Shown here: piece by piece, positions 1-12,905 of the stretch
How the letters are laid out: the number at the start of each line of letters is the position of its first letter
How positions within the stretch are numbered: position 1 is the stretch's first letter
Origin: GCA-2731375 sp002731375
Lineage (GTDB): Bacteria > Pseudomonadota > Alphaproteobacteria > GCA-2731375
DNA length: 64,000 bases
Assembly: GCA_030752605.1 (NCBI GenBank)
Contig: JASMDX010000021.1
Span: 1-64,000, forward strand
Direction of reading: 5' to 3'
The notes under the pieces: model-generated
Told to the model about the DNA's origin: nothing
What the model saw: the letters and a program-made list of their open reading frames with translations, nothing else
Database searches by the model: none
Made by a program: the position numbers and the translations under genes

Positions 1-1627
<1,627 letters not shown>

Positions 1628-1960
1628 CACTCAACCACACGCAGGGAACAAAGGACGGATCAGATATCAGAGGCCAGCTATTAGGGATCAGATCCCAGAT
1701 CATCGGCATGACAAACAATCAATCCAACCCCACGCATGAAAATTCGCGCATTCCACAATGGCCCGACAAAATGATCAAACTCCGGAGAGGGTTAAAAACC
1801 AGAGCCTCGACAGATCACCGTCAAGACCACCGACGGAACGCACACGCGATCGTCAGAAGACTTGTCAGCAAAGAAGACATGGCTCGCCGCGACAACCTGC
1901 GTAAAAACGTAAACTAAATACACAGACAGGCACGGCATATGCCTTCTTCACTTCCTCTTC

Positions 1961-1977
1961 ACAATGTCAAAGAACCC
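1961..1977 (-). promoter_or_regulatory. Spacer boxA antitermination element upstream of 23S
   Basis: The minus strand reads GGGTTCTTTGACATTGT, a close match to rRNA boxA. It is nearly identical to the leader copy at 4329-4344. It sits between tRNA-Ala and 23S, where alphaproteobacterial spacers normally carry a second boxA that loads the Nus antitermination complex before 23S transcription. Confidence 0.75.
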
Positions 1978-1992
1978 AAACTCAGATTTCAG

Positions 1993-2055
1993 TTATCAGA
2001 GTTCAGGTATCAGAACGAAACACCATTCTGATACCTGACCTCTGGCATCTGATAA
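1993..2055 (-). repeat. Long imperfect hairpin next to tRNA-Ala 3' end
   Basis: A perfect 13-bp inverted repeat (2003-2015 with 2026-2038) has a 10-nt loop. It is extended by an outer 8-bp match (1993-2000 with 2048-2055). It ends one base from the tRNA-Ala CCA end. Variants of the same TCAGATA/TATCTGA word recur at 1661-1705 and 2272-2292. A role as an RNase III or tRNA 3' processing stem is inferred from position. Confidence 0.5.
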
Positions 2056-2056
2056 T

Positions 2057-2132
2057 TGGTGGAGCTGGACGGAATCGAACCGACGACCTCCTGCTTGCAA
2101 AGCAGGCGCTCTCCCAATTGAGCTACAGCCCC
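2057..2132 (-). tRNA. tRNA-Ala (anticodon TGC)
   Basis: A complete 76-nt cloverleaf with an encoded CCA end lies in the 16S-23S spacer. The acceptor GGGGCTG pairs with CAGCTCC, and the anticodon loop reads CTTTGCAAG. The T-arm GGTTCGATTCC is intact. Its place after tRNA-Ile is the usual order in alphaproteobacterial rRNA operons. Confidence 0.97.
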
Positions 2133-2176
2133 TCTCTCGATACCCGTCACCTGAACACCGTCATCTGAACTCTGAG

Positions 2177-2254
<78 letters not shown>

Positions 2255-2479
2255 TAAAACCGTTCTCAGGGGTCAGATAATCAGCGGTCAGACGACAATA
2301 TCCAGCTAGCCAAATTACCTAACTGAAGGGTCTGAACTTTGATTTCGAAAGAGAAACGAAGACGGCGGTGCCTGATGTTTGAATCCCAAATCCGGATAAA
2401 CCAGACTGGTCTTCTTTATGTCTAATACCAGGGTCAAAAATAACTTACAGCAAAAGCTGCAAGCTTCTCCTGATTCCCG

Positions 2480-3999
<1,520 letters not shown>

Positions 4000-4328
4000 T
4001 TTCATATCTAAACCAAATGGCCAAAACCATTCAGCCAGACAAAAACACAGGAACTCGGCATCATCATCCTCACCTGGGATAGGTCACGGATCAGCTTGAA
4101 CCCATGGCCCGCCTGGAGCATTGCGCAAAATCAGGGCGAACCCTGAAAAACCGCAAGGCGGCGGACAAGAAACAATGACTAAATATCCCCAACAATCCAG
4201 ACCCGGACGTCCCCGCCCGGGCTATCAGAACCAGCCAAAAGCCAGAACCTCAGAAAGCCAAAAATAAAGCCTTAAACGTATGGCACCGGTCCATAAACAC
4301 CGCCGCCCACGTCTCTCTTCCGAAAATC

Positions 4329-4375
4329 ACAATGTCAAAGAACAGTTCTTCGAAAAACATGTCGTCAAAGAACAT
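4329..4375 (-). promoter_or_regulatory. Leader boxA and boxA-like repeat of the rRNA operon
   Basis: On the minus strand, TGTTCTTTGACATTGT (4329-4344) is a boxA-type element. A near copy, TGTTCTTTGACGACATG (about 4358-4374), lies 30 nt upstream in the transcript. The downstream copy matches the spacer boxA. These lie in the 5' leader between the promoter and 16S, as expected for Nus-dependent antitermination. Confidence 0.65.
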
Positions 4376-4443
4376 AACAGACAGGCGAAAAACCGGCTGG
4401 CCCAAAGACCATCCGCGCCCCACCCGTCTGGTTGCGAAGCCAG

Positions 4444-4472
4444 TGTATAGAGAGGCGGAGAGACCAAGTCAA
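4444..4472 (-). promoter_or_regulatory. Sigma-70 promoter of the rRNA operon
   Basis: On the minus strand a -35 TTGACT (4467-4472) and a -10 TATACA (4444-4449) are separated by exactly 17 nt. Transcription would start near 4437, giving a leader of about 440 nt before 16S. The flanking sequence is AT-rich upstream of the -35. No experimental start is known. Confidence 0.75.
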
Positions 4473-4727
4473 CGGACTTTTACGAAATTTCCACAAATAA
4501 AATACATGCTGATCCAACGCCCGTGGTGGGCCAAATACCGGCTCGCTAGCTTATGTAAAGAAGCGGTCGGACTGCCTAGATTTTTATAGTAAATACATAT
4601 ATGACATTCCTAAGTTTCCGGCCCATGGCTGGCATCGGACAAGGCAACGGGCCGGCGCCGTGACACATATGGTCGTGGACATGGCGGGCTTCGGCCAGAC
4701 ATTCGATGGGGAATTGGAGGACCGGCG

Positions 4728-6206
4728 GTGCATTTGACGGTTTTTAGGGGTGAGTTGAGGCGTTTACTTGCATCGGCGGACAAGGCTTTTGGATCCACAT
4801 CCGGGCAGCGGCGCAATGCCGCGGCAGTCGCGGTGGGTCTGATGGTCGGCAGCGTGGTAGCGTTGACCATATTGGCCGAGCCGCCGGAAACGGCGCTAAA
4901 AAACACCCCTTCGGGACAAGACACGACGAACCAGATGCTGGCCAGCCTGCCTTTGACCGGCATAGAGCAGAAAGCCCTCACTGATCTGCCCCCGGCGGAG
5001 GCGCCCCTGCAAGGCCTTGCTTTGCCTCTGACCAAGGTCTCGGTTGAAGCGGCGCGCCCAACGATCATTCAACGCACCGTTTCCATTGCACCGGGCGACA
5101 CCCTGATGGCGGTGATGACGCGCAACGGCAGTGACCGGACGGCGGCACATGCCGCGATCACGGCCCTGTCGAAAGTTTACAATCCCCGCCGCCTACGGCC
5201 CGGTCAGGAATTGACCTTGCTGTTTGACCCCCGGCGCCAGGTCTCGCCCGATGCCCGCGAGGCCGGCAAACCGCCCTTGGTACAACTGGCATTTACCCCA
5301 AGCGTGGAGCAGGAAATTCTAGTCAGCCTGAATGAGCGCGGCGGCTTCGTCTCCCGGACCATCGACAAACCCCTGAAAACGCGCCTGCACCGGGCCGACG
5401 CCAATATTGATGACTCGCTGTATCTGTCGGCCGAGCGGGCCGGCATGCCGGCGCAGATGATTGTCGAGTTGATCCGGCTGTATTCCTTCGATGTGGATTT
5501 CCAGCGGGATATTCAGGTCGGCGACCGTTTCGAAGTATTGTACGAGGCTTTTTATGATGAGCGCGGTGAATTGGCCAAGTATGGCAATATTCTGTACGCC
5601 AAGCTGCATGTCCGAAAAACCGACCTGCCGCTCTATCGTTTCGCACTAGCGGCTGGCAACATTGACTATTTCAATGACAAGGGCCATAGCGTCCGCAAGG
5701 CCTTGATGAAAACGCCGGTGGACGGCGCTCGGCTGACCTCGCGCTTCGGGCAGCGCAAGCATCCTATCCTGGGTTACCGGAAAATGCACCGGGGCATCGA
5801 TTTCGGCGCACCAAGAGGTACGCCGGTTTTGGCAGCGGGCAGCGGCGTGGTGGAAGTCGCTGGCTGGAACGGTGGCTACGGACGCTACCTGCGCATTCGC
5901 CACAATGGCCGTTACAAGACTGCCTATGCGCATCTGAAAAGCTTCCGCCGCGGAATTAAACGAGGCAAGCGGGTGAAGCAGGGGCAGATCGTCGCCTACG
6001 TGGGCTCCACCGGGCGCTCAACGGGGCCGCACCTGCATTATGAGATCTTGGTGGATGGCCGGCGCATCAATCCGCTTGGCCTGAAACTGCCCACCGGGCA
6101 AAAGCTGAAGGGCAAGACGCTGGCGCGCTTCAAGCGCGTGCGCAGCAATACCGTCAAGCAGTTCGCCAAGACCCAGCCCATGACCCGTTTGGCCGACCGG
6201 CGATAA
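4728..6206 (+). CDS. M23-family murein metalloendopeptidase with N-terminal membrane anchor
   Basis: This is a probable periplasmic peptidoglycan endopeptidase of 492 residues. One hydrophobic segment at about residues 33-50 would anchor it in the inner membrane. Residues about 118-168 resemble an OapA/LysM-like domain (APGDTLMAVM ... RPGQELTLLF). The C-terminal lysostaphin-type domain carries the zinc ligands H354 and D358 (HRGID) and the HLH motif H435/H437. Architecture fits the MepM/NlpD-like group that cleaves D,D-cross-links or activates septal remodelling; exact specificity is inferred. The start is GTG with GGAGG at 4716-4720, seven bases upstream. The gene is monocistronic, opposite in direction to the rRNA operon. 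Confidence 0.9.
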   Translation: MHLTVFRGELRRLLASADKAFGSTSGQRRNAAAVAVGLMVGSVVALTILAEPPETALKNTPSGQDTTNQMLASLPLTGIEQKALTDLPPAEAPLQGLALPLTKVSVEAARPTIIQRTVSIAPGDTLMAVMTRNGSDRTAAHAAITALSKVYNPRRLRPGQELTLLFDPRRQVSPDAREAGKPPLVQLAFTPSVEQEILVSLNERGGFVSRTIDKPLKTRLHRADANIDDSLYLSAERAGMPAQMIVELIRLYSFDVDFQRDIQVGDRFEVLYEAFYDERGELAKYGNILYAKLHVRKTDLPLYRFALAAGNIDYFNDKGHSVRKALMKTPVDGARLTSRFGQRKHPILGYRKMHRGIDFGAPRGTPVLAAGSGVVEVAGWNGGYGRYLRIRHNGRYKTAYAHLKSFRRGIKRGKRVKQGQIVAYVGSTGRSTGPHLHYEILVDGRRINPLGLKLPTGQKLKGKTLARFKRVRSNTVKQFAKTQPMTRLADRR

Positions 6207-6360
6207 TCCAGACTATTCTCCATCGTCGCTTGGCCTCAACGGCCCGCGCCTTATCACGGCAATTTACTCTTGACTGCGCGCCATGATAGTTGCCACCAAT
6301 CCCGCCAAGCACTAGCATAGCGACAGCCATGGAACAAATCGATAAATGGGGAATTGGTTG

Positions 6361-6827
6361 ATGTGGCGTCATCTGAAAATGCTTTTGGGCGTATCGTTGG
6401 CCGCGCTTGCGCTGCTTACGGTCACATTCACGGTTACGGTCACGGGGCACAGGCGGGCGAGGCCGAAGTGCTATGGCTTAGCCAGGCGACGGTTCGGATT
6501 ACTTCCGTCGAGAGCAAGGTCATCGTGATCAATCCGTTCCTCAGGAAACATCCAGAGACACCTAGCGTCTACAAGGACTTGAAAGCCTTGGGCAAAATTG
6601 ATCTGATCCTGGTCACCCATGGTCACTTTGATCGCGTGGCAGATGTACCGGCATTGGCTAAACTGTCAGACGCTAAGGTGGTGGGCAACGACCCCCCGCC
6701 CTATCAGATGACCGCCTATGGCATGATCGCCAAGGGTCAAGGCATCTCCGTGAATAAATCTGGCACCATCCAGCCCCTGTCGGGCACGTTCTTTTCGTCA
6801 GCAATCAATAAAGGCAACATCCAATGA
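6361..6827 (+). pseudogene. Decayed metallo-beta-lactamase (UlaG/COG2220-like) gene
   Basis: A clear signal-peptide-like start (ATG 6361, MWRHLKMLLGVSLAALALL) lies in one frame. The homologous body (GEAEVLWLSQATVRITS ... VTHGHFD) continues in another frame after a shift near the G-run at 6444-6452. The metal motif reads H-G-H-F-D-R, so the last His of HxHxDH is replaced by Arg. The coding frame ends after about 155 residues, where this family usually needs about 260-290. Frameshift, lost ligand and truncation together indicate a dead gene. Its TGA overlaps the gdhA start region (6824). Confidence 0.8.
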
Positions 6828-8176
6828 CAGAACAGATAACCCTCGAGCACTTCATGGATGGCGTCAAACGGCGCAATCCAGGGCAGCCTGAATTTCATCA
6901 GGCGGTGCATGAAGTGGCGGACACGATTTTACCCTTTATCGCGGAAAAACCCATCTACCATGAAATGCAGATCCTGGAACGCATGACGGAGCCGGACCGA
7001 ATCGTCAGTTTCCGTGTCTGTTGGGAGGATGACGAGGGCAATATTCGGGTCAACCGCGGCTGGCGGGTACAATTCAACAACGCCATCGGGCCTTACAAGG
7101 GCGGCTGCCGCTTTCACCCCTCGGTCAATGAGAGCGTGTTGAAATTTCTCGGCTTCGAACAGCAGTTCAAGAATTCCCTAACCGGCCTGCCCATGGGTGG
7201 CGGCAAGGGCGGCGCCAACTTCAATCCAAGAGGCAAATCCGACAATGAGGTGATGCGGTTTTGCCAATCTTTCATGACTGAGTTGTGCCGTCACATCGGC
7301 CCCAACATCGATGTGCCCGCCGGCGATATCGGTGTCGGCGCGCGCGAAATCGGCTATATGTTTGGACAATACAAACGTCTGACGAACAAGTTCGAGGGAA
7401 TTTTAACCGGCAAGGGGCTGGAATTCGGCGGCTCGTTGATCCGCACGGAAGCCACTGGTTATGGCGCGGTGTATTTCTTGCAATGCATGCTGGAAAAGAT
7501 CGGCGGCTCGCTCGAAGGCGAAACGGTGGTGATCTCGGGCTCGGGCAACGTTGCGACATATGCAGCGGAAAAGTGCCTGCACATGGGCGCCAAGGTGCTG
7601 ACCCTGTCGGATTCAGGCGGCTACATATATGATCCGGACGGCATCGATATGAAAAAGCTGGACTGGATCAAGGAATTGAAGACTGTCCGGCGGGGCCGGA
7701 TTTCGGAATATGCGGCGCAATATCCCGCCGCCAAATTCCACGAGGGACGGCCCTGGGACGTGCCTTGCGACTTTGCCCTCCCCTGCGCCACACAAAACGA
7801 GATTAACGAGAACGAGGCCAAGCTGCTGGTCAAGAATGGCTGCAAGGGCATTTCCGAAGGCGCCAACATGCCCACCGCCGTCGCCGGCATCAACGTCTTC
7901 CAGGAGGCCGGCATTCTGTACGGCCCCTCCAAGGCGGCAAACGCCGGCGGGGTCGCCGTCTCCGGCATGGAGATGAGCCAGAATTCGGCCCGCATCTCGT
8001 GGAGCGAGGATGAGTTGCAGAAGCTGTTGCTGGAGACCATGCAAGGCATCCATGACAATTGTTTCCACCATGGCGCGGGAAAGGGCAAAGACGGCGGCTG
8101 CGACTATCTGTTGGGCGCGAATGTCGCCGGTTTCGTCAAGGTTGCCGACGCCATGCTGGCCTATGGCGTGCAGTAG
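6824..8176 (+). CDS. gdhA: NADP-type glutamate dehydrogenase
   Basis: This enzyme interconverts 2-oxoglutarate plus ammonia and L-glutamate in the cytoplasm and is typically NADPH-dependent. At 450 residues it matches the hexameric small-subunit family (E. coli 447). The substrate lysines lie in YKGGCRFHPS (about 91-100) and PMGGGKGG (K128). The Rossmann motif SGSGNVATYAAEKC lies near 235-250. The C-terminal helix region (ANAGGVAVSGMEMSQNS) is intact. It starts inside the end of the decayed MBL gene, so it may now use that gene's old transcription signals. It ends 71 nt from a convergent MBL gene. Confidence 0.97.
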   Translation: MTEQITLEHFMDGVKRRNPGQPEFHQAVHEVADTILPFIAEKPIYHEMQILERMTEPDRIVSFRVCWEDDEGNIRVNRGWRVQFNNAIGPYKGGCRFHPSVNESVLKFLGFEQQFKNSLTGLPMGGGKGGANFNPRGKSDNEVMRFCQSFMTELCRHIGPNIDVPAGDIGVGAREIGYMFGQYKRLTNKFEGILTGKGLEFGGSLIRTEATGYGAVYFLQCMLEKIGGSLEGETVVISGSGNVATYAAEKCLHMGAKVLTLSDSGGYIYDPDGIDMKKLDWIKELKTVRRGRISEYAAQYPAAKFHEGRPWDVPCDFALPCATQNEINENEAKLLVKNGCKGISEGANMPTAVAGINVFQEAGILYGPSKAANAGGVAVSGMEMSQNSARISWSEDELQKLLLETMQGIHDNCFHHGAGKGKDGGCDYLLGANVAGFVKVADAMLAYGVQ

Positions 8177-8247
8177 CCGAAGCGGTTTGGGCTGAGTCTT
8201 TCTTGACGGAAGGGAATAATTCAGGCCACGCCCGCCATCCGGTTCGG

Positions 8248-9150
8248 CTAGTCTACCTTGAGGCGCCAGCCGTCGCCATGGGAGACCACCCAGCCTGCGG
8301 TTGGGGCCGCGAAATGAGTGCCGAAGAGCAGCACCTCGTTGTCGCCATAACGGCGCAGAAAGTCACGGCGCGTATTGACGGCCCGGCTCACGTCGTGGTC
8401 GAACTTGCTCGCCACATGCGGCAGGCCGATTTGGATGGGGTGATGCATCATATCGCCGGTGATCACCGCCCGAGCCCCAGCCGACGCAATAACCACACTG
8501 ACATGTCCGGGCGTATGCCCGGGCGTCGGTTCCAGGCAAACCTCGTCGGTCACCTGGTGCTCAACCTCGACCAGTTCGTGCAGCTCCGCCTCGATGATCG
8601 GGCGAATTGAGTCCTGATTGACCGCCACGGTGTCGATCAACGCCTCGGCGATTTCCGGGTCCACGTCGCCGGCTATCTCGCTCACCGCCTCCTGGCACCA
8701 GTGCTCCCACTCGGTCCGGCCAAACAGATAGCGCGCATTGGCAAATGTCGGCACCCATTGCCCGTCAACCAGAATGGTGTTCCAGCCAACATGATCAACA
8801 TGGAGATGGGTGCAGAGGACAATATCGATACTTTCAGGCGGATAGCCGGCGGCAGCGAGATCGGCAAGAAACGGACCCTGCAATTGGTTCCAACCGGGAT
8901 TGCCCCGGAGCTTGTCGTTGCCGACGCAGGTGTCGACAATTATGCGGCGGCTTTGCGACTCGATGACGAAGGCTTGGATGCAACTTTTCAGTTGCCCGTC
9001 ATCGGTGGCGAAATGTGGCCGCAACCAGGCTTCGGCCAGGATGTCCTCGGTCGTAAGGTTGCGGTAGCCAAAATCAGGTGTTCTCACGGCACTCATTTCA
9101 ACAATGCGCGTGATAATTACATCACCGATCCGCCAACTATCCGTCGTCAT
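8248..9150 (-). CDS. MBL-fold metallohydrolase
   Basis: A 300-residue metallo-beta-lactamase-fold hydrolase. The metal motif THLHVDH gives H115, H117, D119 and H120. Further ligands are in PGHTPGH, GDMMHHP and the terminal GTHFAAP. It is closely similar in layout to the paralogue at 47446-48327. These proteins act on esters, lactones or thioesters, and the substrate here cannot be told. A GGGAG lies upstream of the ATG. It stands alone on the minus strand beside other catabolic genes. Confidence 0.88.
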   Translation of the reverse strand: MTTDSWRIGDVIITRIVEMSAVRTPDFGYRNLTTEDILAEAWLRPHFATDDGQLKSCIQAFVIESQSRRIIVDTCVGNDKLRGNPGWNQLQGPFLADLAAAGYPPESIDIVLCTHLHVDHVGWNTILVDGQWVPTFANARYLFGRTEWEHWCQEAVSEIAGDVDPEIAEALIDTVAVNQDSIRPIIEAELHELVEVEHQVTDEVCLEPTPGHTPGHVSVVIASAGARAVITGDMMHHPIQIGLPHVASKFDHDVSRAVNTRRDFLRRYGDNEVLLFGTHFAAPTAGWVVSHGDGWRLKVD

Positions 9151-9358
9151 CGCCTTGCTCCCAAATAATGCCCGATCAAAGCGGGGATAGTTCCCATGGA
9201 CGCCACTTTCAAATGTTCTCGGCGCGACTATCAGGGTCCTATTTCAGCCGCCCTGGCATCAGCGGCTGAATCGGGTTTGGGATACATAGTCGTGACGTCA
9301 AGGCATTTGAATTCCAGTTCGTCAAGAATAGCATGAATATGGATGCTGGCCTACTGGC

Positions 9359-10273
9359 CTATATTTTGCCTTGCAGATAGTCGAGGGTACGGGCCTTGGC
9401 GCCGAGCTCGGTTTCCAACAGGACGGAGATCATCTCCGTCGCACCGGATGCGGCAATCCGATCAATTTTGGCATCCAGGCCAGCCGCATCGCCAATCAGG
9501 GCGATATCGCTTGGATTGGCGGCGCCTTCACGGTCCATCATCGCCCGATAGGACGGCAACTGACCATAGATTTGCAGGATTTCATCGACCCGCACCCGCG
9601 CGCCGTCCACGTCATCGGTCAAGACCACGGGGAAACCGGCTATAACGCGCGGGGCCAGGCGCCCGGCATCCCGGGCAGCGGCACCGATAACGGGGACGAC
9701 ATGATCGGCGATAGTAGCAGGACCGGTCATCCACAAAACCGTGCCATCGGTGTGGCGGCCCGCCAGATCCAGCATCATTGGGCCCAGGGCGGCCATGACC
9801 ACGGGCACCGGGTTGGCCGCGTCATCAACCATCATGGCAATCTTGCTGCGATAAAGATCACCCTTGAACTTTGCGGTCCTATGGGCCAGCAGGGGCATCA
9901 GAATTTCCAGATATTCCCGCATGGTCTTTGCCGGCTGGGCATAGGACAGCCCCAGCGTATCCTCAGTCACAAGTTTATGGGACAGGCCAATGCCTAGGGT
10001 AAAACGGCCCCTAGCCACAGCGGAGGCGGTCAAGGCCTGCTGCGCCAATGCGGTGGGGTGGCGCGGATGGATCGGCGTCACGGCGGTACCGACCTCGATC
10101 ACCTTGGTCTCGCTCCCAGCCATGGCCATGGCGGTAACCGCATCATGGCCCTGGGTGTTGGCCAGCCACAGAGAGGCGAAGCCACGCGCCTCGACCTCCC
10201 GCGCCAGAGTGGTGAAACCATCAATGCTGGCCGCCGGATCGGGTATTGCCCCAGTCATGATACCAAATTTCAT
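9359..10273 (-). CDS. LLM-class flavin-dependent oxidoreductase
   Basis: A TIM-barrel luciferase-like monooxygenase superfamily protein of 304 residues. Typical family stretches are MKFGIMTG at the start, LAREVEARGFASLWLANTQGHDA (in parts), GTAVTPIHPRHPTALAQQALT and GRFTLGIGLSHK. The LGLSHK segment is common in F420- or FMN-dependent members. The reaction is unknown. RBS AAGGAG lies about 10 nt before the ATG. Two further LLM genes occur at 16518 and 18580. Confidence 0.87.
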   Translation of the reverse strand: MKFGIMTGAIPDPAASIDGFTTLAREVEARGFASLWLANTQGHDAVTAMAMAGSETKVIEVGTAVTPIHPRHPTALAQQALTASAVARGRFTLGIGLSHKLVTEDTLGLSYAQPAKTMREYLEILMPLLAHRTAKFKGDLYRSKIAMMVDDAANPVPVVMAALGPMMLDLAGRHTDGTVLWMTGPATIADHVVPVIGAAARDAGRLAPRVIAGFPVVLTDDVDGARVRVDEILQIYGQLPSYRAMMDREGAANPSDIALIGDAAGLDAKIDRIAASGATEMISVLLETELGAKARTLDYLQGKI

Positions 10274-10701
10274 GGTTGTTAACTCCTTTGTTTCATCTTA
10301 CATCCGCTCCCCTATAACTGGAATTATAATGGGGACCACTTGAACCTAGGCGACCACTTTATCATCACTGGGCAATAATTTTCTGAAGGTTGAAATGCCG
10401 CGTCTATTTATCCATCCGGGCGCGATGGCGGATCTGAAGTTCACTAAGGCGCAAATACCAAAGCTGCTGCAATGGCTCAATGACTGGAACGCCCAGATGT
10501 ACCCGATCCGCGTTTTTGTCACCAACAACCGGTTCTAAACGGGCATGTCAATCCTCGGTACCACGATCGAGCCCATTTCACCCGACCGGGTCGTTGGCAG
10601 TTTTCCTGGCATTGTCCGCACCTGGAACGTCGAACTGCGGGATTTGTGGGCGCAAAATCTTTTGTCGGCAAAAATTGGGCCGCCACCAACGTCTTTGGCG
10701 A
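10274..10701. other. Intergenic stretch with a possible small or remnant ORF
   Basis: This 428-nt gap holds no recognised gene. A plus-strand frame open from 10350 to 10538 (inner ATG at 10395, 47 residues, beginning MPRLFIHPGAM and ending VTNNRF) has codon use like real genes here but no clear RBS. It could be the end of a deleted gene. A second open stretch continues after 10545. I do not recognise either. Confidence 0.3.
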
Positions 10702-11160
10702 TTATTCTGGCGCCGGACGCCGCTTCAATAATTGTATGGAGCGCATGGTCATGGCGACTTCGTGGTTTTGGTCACGCAGCTGCCAGTCCATCCCCACAAC
10801 GCCCCGGTCCGGTTTGCTTTTGGATAGACGGCTGTCGGTAATTGTAACGACGACATGAATGGTGTCGTCGGGACGCACGGGCCGGATCCAGCGCAGCCCT
10901 TCGATACCGGGCGAGCCGAGGGAGGCCTCTGGAGCCCAGGGATTGGCCATGGTGAACAGGCGAAAGGCATAGGTACCCAGCATCCAGCCCGAGGCGATCA
11001 AACCGCCATACATATGTTCCTCCGCCGCCACCTTATCCATATGGAAAGGCTGTGGGTCGAAGTGGAAGGCCCAGTCGATAATCTCTGCCTCGGTCAGGGT
11101 CTTGCCCGACGAGACAATCTGGTCACCAACCTTGAAATCCTCGAACCATCGATCACTCAT
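10702..11160 (-). CDS. MaoC-family (R)-hydratase-like protein
   Basis: A small hot-dog protein of 152 residues with the hydratase-2 motif FHFDPQPFHMD followed by GGLIASGW. The Asp and His of this motif are the usual catalytic pair. Family members hydrate enoyl-CoA or act on related thioesters. An ATG exists at 11166, but the GGAG overlaps it; the ATG at 11160 has proper spacing and was chosen. It is divergent from the AMP-ligase at 11314, suggesting a shared CoA-based pathway. Confidence 0.85.
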   Translation of the reverse strand: MSDRWFEDFKVGDQIVSSGKTLTEAEIIDWAFHFDPQPFHMDKVAAEEHMYGGLIASGWMLGTYAFRLFTMANPWAPEASLGSPGIEGLRWIRPVRPDDTIHVVVTITDSRLSKSKPDRGVVGMDWQLRDQNHEVAMTMRSIQLLKRRPAPE

Positions 11161-11313
11161 CGCCATCTCCGTCTGCTATACCGGCACCGGCAACTGCAAT
11201 AACCCAATCCCACCGCCGCCGCCATCCGATACTGGCTGACGAATTAGTCATTCCCGGCGGAGCTTGCTATAAACTGCCGCCAGTAACACCCGTGCATCCA
11301 CCAGGAGTAATCT

Positions 11314-12855
11314 ATGCATCCCGGAATTCATGCCGCCAAGAACCCTGACAAAGCCGCCTATATCATGGCCAGTAGCGGCCAGGTGATCAGCTATGGCGAA
11401 TTGAATGAGGCATCCAACCGTGGCGCGCAGCTGTTTCGCGGCCTTGGGCTGGGGCTGGGCGACAACATCGCAATATATATGGAAAACAACCCAGCCTTTC
11501 TGCAAATCTGCTGGGCCGCGCACCGGGCCGGATTTTACTATACCTGTATCTCGTCCTACCTAACAGCCGAAGAGGTGGATTTCATCGTCGGTGATTGCCA
11601 GGCCAAGGTTTTCATTACCTCCGAAGCCAAGGCGGACGTAGCAGCAGAACTGGCGGATATGATGCCGAACGCCAAAACCCGTCTGATGGTGGGAGAGGCG
11701 ATCGCCGGCTACCAATCCTACGACGGGGCCATCGCCGCTCAACCTCACGGCCCCATCGCCGATGAATACGAAGGCGCGGACATGTTGTATTCATCGGGCA
11801 CCACGGGCCGACCCAAGGGCATCAAGAAACCTATTACGGGCGAACCCCTAGGCACTCAGCACAGCCCGGTGGATATTCAGGGCAAATTGTATGGTGTGAC
11901 AGACGCCTCAATCTATCTCTCACCGGCGCCGCTGTATCATTCAGCGCCCTTGCGCTTCAACATGGGCATACTGAAAAAGGGCGGCACCACCATCATCATG
12001 GAACGGTTCGATCCCGAAGATGCCCTGGCCTTGATCGAGCGCTATAAGGCCACACACAGCCAATGGGTACCGACTATGTTCGTGCGTATGCTGAAACTCC
12101 CGTCCGAGGTACGCGGCAAGTACGGTCTTTCCAGTATGCAATGCGCCGTTCATGCCGCCGCGCCCTGTCCGGTCGAGGTCAAACAGCAGATGATTGATTG
12201 GTGGGGGCCTGTTCTGCACGAATACTATGCCGGCACCGAAGGTAACGGCTTTTGCGCCATCAATTCCGAGGACTGGCTGAGCCATCGCGGCTCCGTCGGA
12301 CGCGCCCTGTTCGGTATCGTGCATATTCTGGACGAAGACGGCGCCGAGCAGCCCGCCGGCACCCCCAGGGCGATCTACTTCGCCGATGGGCCGGTCTTCA
12401 CCTATCACAACGATCCCGAACGGACGGCGGCATCACGTAACGACCGCGGCTGGTCCACCCTGGGCGACGTGGGCTATCAGGATGAAGAGGGTTATCTGTA
12501 TCTGACCGACCGGCAGTCCTTCATGATTATTTCGGGCGGCGTCAATATCTACCCCCAGGAGATCGAAAACCTGCTGGTCGGCCATCCCAAAATCATGGAC
12601 GTTGCCGTGGTCGGGGTGCCGGACCCGGAATTCGGCGAAGCGGTCAAGGCGGTGGTACAACCTATCGATTCCAACCAGGCCGGCCCGGCGCTAGAGGAAG
12701 AGATACTCGCATTCAGCCGCGAGCATCTATCCCAGATCAAATGCCCCCGCAGCGTGGATTTCGAGGCGCAATTGCCCCGTCACGATAATGGCAAGCTATA
12801 TAAACGCCTGATCAAGGACCGCTATTGGGGCCGCCACGACACCCGCATCGTCTAG
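11314..12855 (+). CDS. AMP-dependent acyl-CoA ligase (ANL superfamily)
   Basis: A 513-residue acyl- or aryl-CoA synthetase. It carries a canonical P-loop (YSSGTTGRPKG, about residue 159), the EYYAGTEGNG motif, the hinge region YLTDRQSFMIISGGVNIYPQEIE and the C-terminal DNGKLYKR lysine segment. It activates a carboxylic acid with ATP and CoA. The acid is unknown, and the family resembles CaiC/FadD-type ligases. It is followed by a ThDP enzyme (12906) and a dehydratase (14584) in the same direction, with 50-nt and 19-nt gaps, so a three-gene transcript is likely. Confidence 0.92.
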   Translation: MHPGIHAAKNPDKAAYIMASSGQVISYGELNEASNRGAQLFRGLGLGLGDNIAIYMENNPAFLQICWAAHRAGFYYTCISSYLTAEEVDFIVGDCQAKVFITSEAKADVAAELADMMPNAKTRLMVGEAIAGYQSYDGAIAAQPHGPIADEYEGADMLYSSGTTGRPKGIKKPITGEPLGTQHSPVDIQGKLYGVTDASIYLSPAPLYHSAPLRFNMGILKKGGTTIIMERFDPEDALALIERYKATHSQWVPTMFVRMLKLPSEVRGKYGLSSMQCAVHAAAPCPVEVKQQMIDWWGPVLHEYYAGTEGNGFCAINSEDWLSHRGSVGRALFGIVHILDEDGAEQPAGTPRAIYFADGPVFTYHNDPERTAASRNDRGWSTLGDVGYQDEEGYLYLTDRQSFMIISGGVNIYPQEIENLLVGHPKIMDVAVVGVPDPEFGEAVKAVVQPIDSNQAGPALEEEILAFSREHLSQIKCPRSVDFEAQLPRHDNGKLYKRLIKDRYWGRHDTRIV

Positions 12856-12905
12856 GGTGGTCGGCTCATATCAAGACAAGACCAAGAATTTAATTGGAGG
12901 AAGAC

